This document shows, piece after piece, positions 7,593-14,380 of a stretch of 28,775 nucleotides of DNA. A model generated the notes under the pieces. The model did no database searches. It was not told the DNA's origin and saw only the letters and a list, made by a program, of their open reading frames with translations. Source of the stretch: a virus; the IMG/VR virus record IMGVR_UViG_3300042566_000449, positions 1 to 28,775 of that record. One strand, written 5' to 3'. The translations under genes and the position numbers were made by a program. Every line of letters starts with the position of its first letter. Positions within the stretch are counted from its first letter, which is position 1.

Positions 7593-8609
7593 TTAGTCAT
7601 CAGCAGCCCACCGAGCGAGAAACGCTTCGGCTGCATCATCAATAGAACCGGTCTTACGCAATTTAGCAGACGCATCGTCAGACCCTTTGTTGCTGATGAC
7701 CTTCTTGGTAACTTCAGCACTGGTGGTAGACTTTACGAGCTTCTTTGGAGACTTATTGATTTTAGTTGTTGCCGCCTTCTTGCCTTTGTTATAAAGCATA
7801 GCTGAGTGCAGCATCTTGATAGCAACAGGGTCCACAAGGTTGTTGATTACATTGCGGTCCATACCCGACTCAACCGCAAAACTGCGAATATCGTCGTAGA
7901 CCTTTTCGTTCCAACCGGGAATGTCACGCTTCAGGACCTGAACGGTCTCTTTAGCCTGCTCCATAAGGATGCTCTGTCTGTGAGACTGAGCCTGTCCCAT
8001 GAATGCTTCAAGTTCCTGATTGAAGAAGTTCACATCGTCATAAGCCTTCTGCGCTTCAGAGCGTAGGGCAACGAGTTCATCATCAGTCAGGTTTTTGCTT
8101 GCTACCAGCCAATCAATGCGGGCATAAGGTTCGGCACGTTCCTTAGCACGGTCGAGCAAACTTCCGAGAGCGGCCACATAGCGTGCGCCTGTCTCTTCAG
8201 CTTCCTTCAGCTTAGTGGAAACTGCCTGTGATTTCTTAGTTAAAGCCGCTTCCTGACCATAGAGACGCTTGAGGTCCTTGACCTTAGCTTCAATCTCTTC
8301 GCCATCAACCTTGATTTTTACAACTGCATCGTCATCAAGGGATCGCTTTGGTCGATCATCGTCTTCTGTTTCTTCTTCCTCTGACTCTTGTTCGTCCTCT
8401 TCCGCATCGTCTTCGGATAGCTCCTCAGCGTCCTCTTCCGTTGCGTCCTCAGTTGAACTGTCCTCTTCGGTATCATCTTCATCAGGTTGGACCTTTTCAG
8501 ATGGCTTCTTAGCGTCTGGGTCCTCAACACTCCACTTGGAGAGTAGAGCTTCTGTAGCGTCCTCAATAGAGAGGTTCTTATCAGCACCGTCCTCTTGGAT
8601 AGGTGTCAT
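7593..8609 (-). CDS. Acidic capsid scaffolding protein
   Basis: This is a 338-residue protein directly upstream of the capsid gene. Residues 27-95 are extremely acidic (EDDTEEDSSTEDATEEDAEE and further Asp/Glu runs). Residues about 97-125 form a small beta unit (VVKIKVDGEEIEAKVKDLKR) seen in many phage scaffolds, and then a long helical region extends to about 290. The last 50 residues are Lys-rich and then acidic. Composition, position and helical content point to an internal assembly scaffold that is removed from the mature head. The same 13-residue motif occurs at residues 14-26 and 322-334 (see findings). Confidence 0.85.
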   Translation of the reverse strand: MTPIQEDGADKNLSIEDATEALLSKWSVEDPDAKKPSEKVQPDEDDTEEDSSTEDATEEDAEELSEDDAEEDEQESEEEETEDDDRPKRSLDDDAVVKIKVDGEEIEAKVKDLKRLYGQEAALTKKSQAVSTKLKEAEETGARYVAALGSLLDRAKERAEPYARIDWLVASKNLTDDELVALRSEAQKAYDDVNFFNQELEAFMGQAQSHRQSILMEQAKETVQVLKRDIPGWNEKVYDDIRSFAVESGMDRNVINNLVDPVAIKMLHSAMLYNKGKKAATTKINKSPKKLVKSTTSAEVTKKVISNKGSDDASAKLRKTGSIDDAAEAFLARWAADD

Positions 8610-8622
8610 TGGTAATCAATCC

Positions 8623-8883
8623 TTAATAATTTTGTTCGGCTTCATTGAGCCGTGCTTCGACCTCTAGGCGGGCCGCAACCATTTGATTCAGCAGGCTGAC
8701 CACATCGTTTACGCCTTGATAGGCGAAATAGACGTTCTGCCGCTTGTCTTGTTCTTCTGGCTTGCTGGTTAGGAACATATCGGAAAGAAGCTTCACGAGA
8801 TCGTCCACGACAAGCTGGAATGTTTCATCTTTCAATAGATGTTCGGCACGAATGCCACGTTCAACGACTTCTTGATCAGTCAT
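8623..8883 (-). CDS. Small helical hypothetical protein
   Basis: This 86-residue protein opens MTDQEVVERGIRAEHLLKDE, followed by FQLVVDDLVKLLSDMFLTSK and a helical end (LNQMVAARLEVEARLNEAEQ). It overlaps the 49-aa gene upstream by 8 nt and is followed by the scaffold gene after 13 nt. Short helical proteins opening this way (RGIRAEHLLKDE.FQ) recur in phages with similar head modules and may be a minor head or assembly factor. The resemblance is from memory; function is unknown. Confidence 0.75.
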   Translation of the reverse strand: MTDQEVVERGIRAEHLLKDETFQLVVDDLVKLLSDMFLTSKPEEQDKRQNVYFAYQGVNDVVSLLNQMVAARLEVEARLNEAEQNY

Positions 8884-9025
8884 AGGTTTCTTCGGGTTTA
8901 GGCCTACGCTTAATTTCCTTCAGCTTAGGCATACGGCCATGTTCGTTGGCCAACTGACGAGCCATAGACTTCTCACGAGCGGTCATGGCTTTAGGCTTGT
9001 TAGGGTTCTTCTGTTTCTTTGTCAT
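8876..9025 (-). CDS. Small basic hypothetical protein
   Basis: This 49-residue protein starts MTKKQKNPNKPKAMTAREKS and ends PKLKEIKRRPKPEETYD. It is strongly basic (Lys/Arg through most of its length). Its stop overlaps the start of the 86-aa gene by 8 nt, the arrangement used throughout this operon, which is the main support for it being real. No good Shine-Dalgarno sequence is visible before the ATG at 9025. It could bind nucleic acid or the acidic scaffold, but that is guesswork. Confidence 0.6.
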   Translation of the reverse strand: MTKKQKNPNKPKAMTAREKSMARQLANEHGRMPKLKEIKRRPKPEETYD

Positions 9026-9067
9026 AATGAAAAGGGAGCAGTTTATAGACATGCTCAGGTCTCTACG

Positions 9068-9086
9068 CGGTCCTAAGGTAGCGAAA
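9068..9086 (+). other. 19-bp identity to conserved 23S rRNA segment (I-CeuI core), in an intergenic hairpin
   Basis: Positions 9068-9086 read CGGTCCTAAGGTAGCGAAA on the plus strand. This is identical to the highly conserved 23S rRNA segment at the helix 69-71 junction and to the right two thirds of the I-CeuI homing site. It lies between the 134-aa gene (stop at 9098) and the 49-aa gene (start at 9025). In the leftward mRNA the sequence is the antisense of rRNA. It sits in a hairpin whose arms are 9057-9065 and 9078-9088 (nine pairs, one G-U, a two-base bulge), with an 11- to 12-nt loop. Confidence 0.7.
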
Positions 9087-9097
9087 CCACTAGGGGG

Positions 9098-9502
9098 TTA
9101 TTTGTCCGCGAAGAACTGTTCTGGCTTGTAACCAAGTTTGTTCAATGACCATAAGACTTGGTTATACTTGCCATCATACATCAAGTCCTTGAAGGGTAGG
9201 GAAAGAACGTCCGGTACTGACTGAGGCTTATCAGGCCAGTTTTGCGTGTATGAGTCAGGGTATGCATCGTTGGCTAAACTAACCAGCGACCATCTATCTT
9301 TTTCAGGTACATTATCATACCCACCATCACGGCCATTACCGGGGTAGGTAACACGGAGGACACCAGCATCAATCAACTTTTGGGTGTCAAATGGAGCATA
9401 CGTTTGATTATGCGTAAGCCGCCCCATTTGTTCCTCATCAGTAGGGGAGGCCATAAAATAGTTTAGTATTCCCCGACTAGGGTTGAGAGTGTTTGGGTCC
9501 AT
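9098..9502 (-). CDS. Hypothetical protein in the head module
   Basis: This 134-residue protein starts MDPNTLNPSRGILNYFMASP and includes NQTYAPFDTQKLIDAGVLRV, a Gly/Asp-rich GNGRDGGYDNVPEKDRW and a C-terminal LWSLNKLGYKPEQFFADK. It has no membrane segment and no motif I recognise. It lies 8 nt after the 233-aa gene and is followed by a 72-bp gap, the longest between 1335 and 14367, which holds the 23S-like element. It is likely a virion or assembly protein by position only. Confidence 0.7.
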   Translation of the reverse strand: MDPNTLNPSRGILNYFMASPTDEEQMGRLTHNQTYAPFDTQKLIDAGVLRVTYPGNGRDGGYDNVPEKDRWSLVSLANDAYPDSYTQNWPDKPQSVPDVLSLPFKDLMYDGKYNQVLWSLNKLGYKPEQFFADK

Positions 9503-9510
9503 GATTGTAC

Positions 9511-10212
9511 TTAAAATACTCCGCGCAAAAGCTTACCCAGAATACCAACATCACCAGACGGAGCACCAATCTGGTTGATGGTCATACCGGGAATTTCGGG
9601 AATCTTGCCATCCTTCGACATGAAGGTTTTGAGAATACCACCGTCACCGGGGTCCATGGTGTAGTAGGAAGGCTGGCCACCCGCTCCACCAAGCTCAGGC
9701 GGGCGAACAGGTGGAAGCGGAATAGCTCCACCCGCATTGCCACTCAAAGCACCACCCTTAGGAACCAAGGGGTTCATCGGAGGGGTCAGTGAGTTCGAAT
9801 CATTCGTAGCCGCTGCGCCAGACTTCGGGTTCTGAAGATACGGATTGGTAGCCGCACCATTCTGAGGGACAGGCAGGCCAGCAGGGCGCTGGGGAGGCAT
9901 AGGAACGTCCGGTGCCGGTGCGCCAACGATTGGGTTCTGGTAGGGGTTCACCGAAGCGCCACCCTGCATGGTCCCCATTGGGTCCATCGGAGGAGGAGCG
10001 TTACGCTGTGCCTCATCAGTAGCCAAAGCACGGCGGATGAACGAGAGGTCAATCTCAGGAACCGCACGCTCAGCCTGTCGGCCTCTAGCCATGTTGCCGG
10101 GAGACGGTGCCGTACCATTCCGCTGAGCGTTCCAACCAATGTAGGGGTTGGAGTAATTACCGCTTGGAGAACGAGGGACGTTTCCGCCAAATAACATATC
10201 ATACCAATTCAT
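9511..10212 (-). CDS. Proline/glycine-rich hypothetical structural protein
   Basis: This 233-residue protein begins MNWYDMLFGGNVPRSPSGNY and is then mostly disordered, rich in Pro, Gly, Ala and Asn (APAPDVPMPPQRPAGLPVPQ; PLPPVRPPELGGAGG). The repeated unit NPYxQNP occurs twice (about residues 92-97 and 124-129). The C terminus returns to ordered sequence (SGDVGILGKLLRGVF). Proteins with a MNWYxxLFGG start next to the portal occur in other podoviruses, where they are called minor virion proteins. It sits 11 nt after the portal stop, so it is co-expressed with it. Confidence 0.75.
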   Translation of the reverse strand: MNWYDMLFGGNVPRSPSGNYSNPYIGWNAQRNGTAPSPGNMARGRQAERAVPEIDLSFIRRALATDEAQRNAPPPMDPMGTMQGGASVNPYQNPIVGAPAPDVPMPPQRPAGLPVPQNGAATNPYLQNPKSGAAATNDSNSLTPPMNPLVPKGGALSGNAGGAIPLPPVRPPELGGAGGQPSYYTMDPGDGGILKTFMSKDGKIPEIPGMTINQIGAPSGDVGILGKLLRGVF

Positions 10213-10223
10213 AAATTGAGTCC

Positions 10224-12245
10224 TTAACTATTGGCACTATAGATTGCCTTCTTGTCCTGATCGTCCAAGCGAGCGGCAGCTTCAAGCTCACGGTGAGCAA
10301 TATCGACGCGGTTGACCACTTCGAAGTCCTTACGCGAAGCATCAGTCTGAGCCTTGAACTTAGCAATTTCAGCCTGCATCATCGCAATCTGAGTCTTCAT
10401 AGATTCGAACTCAGCGTTGGCCTGTGCCTTCAACATTGCAGCATCAGCCTGCACGGTAAGCGCTTGCGTCTGGGCCTTCTTGTAATCGACCTCAGCCAGC
10501 ATCATTGGATCGGGCTCAGGCGGGTTGGCCTTCTCAGGCGGTGTGAGGTAGTCGGTGACGTTTTTGAAGCCACCAATCTTCATCATATCGCTGACGTTCT
10601 TGAAGCGGCCCTGAATCGAATAGAGGTCCTTCAAGGCAGGGTCTTCAGTGAGCAACCTGTGAAGCTCGAAATGCTTCTGTGCTTCCTTCTCCTGCTCGCC
10701 ATAGCCAAGGCTAAACGAGACCGTAGCATCCTTGCGTTCAATCCAAGTGGTTGGATCGACCTCGACCCATTGTCCGGTAAGCTGAACAATCTGTCGGCGG
10801 TCCTCGTTCCCGAGTACCAATCGGTAAACTTCAAAGAACAACGGCACGAGGAAGTTGTTGGCAAAGTTGCGAGCAATGATCTTCTGACGCTGCTGCGACA
10901 GGCTAACCATTTGCTCAATCAGACCCTGAGAGTTCTGGGTGCTGATAGCATCCTTGTTGAGGCCCTGTGAAAGCTGAGAGATACCCGTCGAGCTTTCCTT
11001 ATCGCCATCCAGAAGCTGAATGGTCGGGAAGACGAACTGGTTTAGCTGAGCTTGCATGAGAGGAGTGACAGCATCAGGTCGCGTGATGTTGACGATACCG
11101 CCAAGGCGATTGTCGAGAAGCTCACGCGGGTTGATGAGGCCACCCTTGAGCACCTGATAGCGCGGATTGACCGTGATCGAGGCGTGATCGAGAACAGAGC
11201 GCACAAGGTTCGTGCGGGCGTTCTGGAAGGGGACAACACGAGCCGCAAAGTTATTACCCCAGAAGGAGTGCGGAACGGGAAGCGGGTTGAACACCAAGAA
11301 CGGCTTGCGGTCTACCTCTTCCTTCTCAAGAATCTGCTCACCAGCCTTCACCACACGGTAAAGCTGCGTCTTGCCTGACTTGTCTATGTCCAGATTGACA
11401 TAGCATTCAAACACAGCAATCTTGCCGTTAGCGTCTTGGAAACCTGTGGTTCCCATGCCGGTAGAAACAGGGTCGAAACGATTATACGTTTCGCTGTTGA
11501 AGTCCACAAGCGAGCGGGAGGAGGTCGGAAGCTTCTTGACTACCTTCTCGTCAAACCCAAGCTTGATAAGCTCAGAGCGGGTCTTGAGCGTGCGGTGGGC
11601 AGCAAAAGGAGCAGCATCGAGCGACACAGCGTCCGTACTAATGAGAAACTCTTCAGGTGGAATGTTGTCGATACGGACCTGTCCGCTCTTCTTCATTCGC
11701 TTGAGCGTGCCTGTGTAGGTTCCCGTCTCAGGGTCTAGCTCAGCCTCAAACTCCGTAATATCATCTTGAGCCATCAGGCCCATGGCCGTTTGCTCGTCAA
11801 TCTGTTTGAACTCTTCGTCTATGAACTCTTCTGTAGGGTCCCAATAGACCTTGACCACACCAACGCGAGCAATGAGACCATCGTGGATCACATCGCTCAT
11901 TATCTGGTAGCCGTTATTCTTTTGGAAGATAACGTAGTTTGTGTAGTCGGTAGCAATACGAGATGTAGCTACGTCATCTGGCCCCACAGGGGCAAATTTC
12001 ATAATGTCATAGCCAGAAGCAAACGTCTCAAGCAACTGGGCCTTCATCGACTCGACAGCATCATATACGTCTGTCGAGACGTAGCTGGATGAACCGGCAT
12101 GTTGCTTGGCTGGCTTCTTGCCATTGTAATAGTCAAGAATGTCGGCACGTTCACGAGCGAGCTTACTGTCGGACCAGCCAACAGACTGACCAATCATACC
12201 CGTAACGATGCCGTTAATTTCGGTATTAGAAAGTTTCTTAGCCAT
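10224..12245 (-). CDS. Portal protein (P22-like podoviral portal)
   Basis: This 673-residue protein starts MAKKLSNTEINGIVTGMIGQ. It contains RADILDYYNGKKPA, SSSYVSTDVYDAVESMKAQL, VIHDGLIARVGVVKVYWDPT and IPPEEFLISTDAVSLDAAPF, then the SFWGNNFAARVVPFQNARTN and VLDHASITVNPRYQV region, and GISQLSQGLNKDAI. These are the landmarks of podoviral portal rings. Residues about 570-665 are a long Ala/Gln/Glu coiled coil (LKAQANAEFESMKTQIAMMQ), comparable to the helical barrel of P22-type portals. It lies 10 bp after the large terminase, its motor partner. It forms the dodecameric DNA gate at one capsid vertex. Confidence 0.92.
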   Translation of the reverse strand: MAKKLSNTEINGIVTGMIGQSVGWSDSKLARERADILDYYNGKKPAKQHAGSSSYVSTDVYDAVESMKAQLLETFASGYDIMKFAPVGPDDVATSRIATDYTNYVIFQKNNGYQIMSDVIHDGLIARVGVVKVYWDPTEEFIDEEFKQIDEQTAMGLMAQDDITEFEAELDPETGTYTGTLKRMKKSGQVRIDNIPPEEFLISTDAVSLDAAPFAAHRTLKTRSELIKLGFDEKVVKKLPTSSRSLVDFNSETYNRFDPVSTGMGTTGFQDANGKIAVFECYVNLDIDKSGKTQLYRVVKAGEQILEKEEVDRKPFLVFNPLPVPHSFWGNNFAARVVPFQNARTNLVRSVLDHASITVNPRYQVLKGGLINPRELLDNRLGGIVNITRPDAVTPLMQAQLNQFVFPTIQLLDGDKESSTGISQLSQGLNKDAISTQNSQGLIEQMVSLSQQRQKIIARNFANNFLVPLFFEVYRLVLGNEDRRQIVQLTGQWVEVDPTTWIERKDATVSFSLGYGEQEKEAQKHFELHRLLTEDPALKDLYSIQGRFKNVSDMMKIGGFKNVTDYLTPPEKANPPEPDPMMLAEVDYKKAQTQALTVQADAAMLKAQANAEFESMKTQIAMMQAEIAKFKAQTDASRKDFEVVNRVDIAHRELEAAARLDDQDKKAIYSANS

Positions 12246-12255
12246 TTACGGGTCC

Positions 12256-13821
12256 TTAATAAGCTTCAACGTAATAGTCATCGGTGACTTCAATAGGCTT
12301 GAATGAGCCTTCATTAATGTGATTGGCAATAGCGAGAGCCATAACACAGTCATCGTGACAGCCAGCTTCGGCTTCCATCTTGCCACTCTCCGTCACCACG
12401 AAGCTTAGCATTTCCCTGAGGGTTGTCTTATCGTACAGTTTCATCTGTCCCTCGCGTAATGCGGCCCGTAGGCGGTCGATAATGAGCGGCTTTGTCTTAG
12501 ATGTAGTTCTGAAACCAATAGTAATAGTTTCTTGATCGTTTAGCTTGCCTTCCTGTACATCTGTCCAGACATAAGGATAGGCTAGGTCACGCCCTAAGCG
12601 GATCGCTGTGAGCAATCCATGTGCGTTGTTTTCGGGAGCGATAACCGCTTCATTGTAGTAGTGACCTAAGGCATGTAATACGTCAGCGAAATAGTCTGGG
12701 TGAACCAATCCGCGCCATACGGCAACCTGACGTCTTTCGCCATCAAGAACCTGAGCAACTGAGTAGTCGCCGCCCTTAATGCCCATTCCAACGTCAGCGC
12801 CAATGTAATAAGTTTGGCCTGCGTTGAACTTACGATAGACAAGTAGTTCTCCACGGGGATGCTCCTGCCATTCTTGTCCTTCTAGCGCTAGGCGCTGGAT
12901 CGGCTCGCGTGCTTTGTGAATCATCTCGTGAATTTGCTCAGGGACGAACACAGGGCGACCAGAGGCAAGGAATGCTTCATCGGGTGTCGCTGGGTATTCC
13001 TGCATGAACAGGTCACGACCGTTCTGGGCAATCTTACGTCTGCGCCAATAAAGCTGATCGTTGTCTAAACCAAACTTTTCAACCAGTTCTTGCTCTTCTG
13101 GACTAAGCTCAAAGTCGGCGGGAGCTTTTTCCCGATATTCATCGGACTCGAACCAAGGACTAAAGAAAGGTATGAACCCACTAGCCCCAGAGACGGCTGC
13201 TTGCCACATTTCATAATAAGGACCCGTCATTCCGTTTGCAGTTGATTCAACGATGATTGCCGTGCCAGCCGTGTTGGGGATGGCCTGTAGCACTGCGTTG
13301 AGGTTGTCGTTGGCGGTAGCGTTGGGCCAGAACCCAAGCTCCGACAAGTGGGCGTGAGTGATCGTTTCACCACGCGCAATGCCATCACCGCCTGCTGTCG
13401 CCACGGTCAGAGCGGTGTCGAGCTTGTCGAACACCAGTTCTCGACGGGACGAGTAACGTGTGGAGGGCTTGAGAAGCTCAGGACACTCAGCGTGGATACG
13501 CCGATACATATCGAACAGAGCCTTGGTGCTTTCCGCAACGTGGGCAATAACGATGCCTTTGTTAGCGGCGTGCTGTGAGAGCCACCAATAGTTGAACGCT
13601 GAGGCAAAGGTGGAAAGGCCCTGCTGTCGGGCCTTGAGAAGGATGATACGCACCTTCCCCGTCTCTTTGATTTGCCGGTCTATTTCAGCAATGAGACGCT
13701 TCTGCACCTTATTCAGAAGGAGAGGACGAACGTCCCCTTCCTTCGTTCTAATTTTTACAGCATGTCGAGCATAAAACTCAAAGTCCGTATAGAACTTTTT
13801 ACGCAGTTCCAGATTCATCAT
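12256..13821 (-). CDS. terL: Terminase large subunit (packaging ATPase and nuclease)
   Basis: This is a 521-residue packaging motor. The ATPase domain has the Walker A-like KARQQGLST (63-71), a Walker B with catalytic acid in HAHLSELGFW (Glu161) and the coupling motif VESTANG (191-197). The conserved YPATPDEAFLASG lies at 276-288. The C-terminal RNase H-like nuclease shows Asp343 in GADVGMG, Glu397 in APENNAHG and Asp490/Asp491 in CHDDCVMALAIANH. All key residues are present. It overlaps the small subunit gene by 23 nt and is followed by the portal after 10 bp, so motor and portal are coupled. It cuts concatemers and pumps DNA into the procapsid. Confidence 0.96.
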   Translation of the reverse strand: MMNLELRKKFYTDFEFYARHAVKIRTKEGDVRPLLLNKVQKRLIAEIDRQIKETGKVRIILLKARQQGLSTFASAFNYWWLSQHAANKGIVIAHVAESTKALFDMYRRIHAECPELLKPSTRYSSRRELVFDKLDTALTVATAGGDGIARGETITHAHLSELGFWPNATANDNLNAVLQAIPNTAGTAIIVESTANGMTGPYYEMWQAAVSGASGFIPFFSPWFESDEYREKAPADFELSPEEQELVEKFGLDNDQLYWRRRKIAQNGRDLFMQEYPATPDEAFLASGRPVFVPEQIHEMIHKAREPIQRLALEGQEWQEHPRGELLVYRKFNAGQTYYIGADVGMGIKGGDYSVAQVLDGERRQVAVWRGLVHPDYFADVLHALGHYYNEAVIAPENNAHGLLTAIRLGRDLAYPYVWTDVQEGKLNDQETITIGFRTTSKTKPLIIDRLRAALREGQMKLYDKTTLREMLSFVVTESGKMEAEAGCHDDCVMALAIANHINEGSFKPIEVTDDYYVEAY

Positions 13822-14380
13822 TTTTCATGTCAGCCATAACAGAGGCCAACCAATCCTCTGCTTTGTTGACCGTGACTTCATTCTTTGCGGCAGGCTTGGA
13901 TCGTGTAAAGTCAAGTACAAGACGTGCCGCTGCAATCTTGACCTGTTCGTTAGCCGGGGTTCGGACAACAGTGATAGCCGCTTCCAAGGCCTCATCGGCC
14001 ATCGAGGCATACTTTTCGTCCTTTGGCATATCTACCATGTCGTTTTCCTTCAAGTATTTTACAATAGCTTTGGCTTCACGTTTGGCTTGATGCCACACAG
14101 GGGCAGCAGTTTCCTTGGTATAGCCGTCCCACACGCCTTTGCGATATGGGTTAATAGCACCGCCCGAAAGCTCTTTGATTAGCTTCATGCGGGCGTTGAT
14201 AGACGGATTATGGACTTTGCGGGACAAAGATTGACCGGGGTTGGGGTTAGGGTTGTAATTTCTACGACCCTTCCCCGCCCGAAGTTTGTATGGAGTTCCG
14301 TCCATTTTAAGAGCCCGCTTGACCAGCTTACCGTCTATTTCTTCAACAATAAACGGTCTAGGGTTCTTAGGTGTCGGCAT
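13799..14380 (-). CDS. terS: Terminase small subunit (probable)
   Basis: This is a 193-residue protein directly upstream of, and overlapping, the large terminase. The ATG at 14380 (MPTPKNPRPFIVEEIDGKLV) follows AAGAGA by about 10 nt; an ATG at 14416 is further inside the preceding gene and less likely. It has a basic Asn/Pro-rich region (GKGRRNYNPNPNPGQSLSRK), then YRKGVWDGYTKETAAPVWHQ and a helical part with ANEQVKIAAARLVLDFTRSK. That last segment resembles the central helices of small terminases. The DNA-recognition role is inferred from position and general look; a clear helix-turn-helix was not identified. Confidence 0.75.
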   Translation of the reverse strand: MPTPKNPRPFIVEEIDGKLVKRALKMDGTPYKLRAGKGRRNYNPNPNPGQSLSRKVHNPSINARMKLIKELSGGAINPYRKGVWDGYTKETAAPVWHQAKREAKAIVKYLKENDMVDMPKDEKYASMADEALEAAITVVRTPANEQVKIAAARLVLDFTRSKPAAKNEVTVNKAEDWLASVMADMKNDESGTA

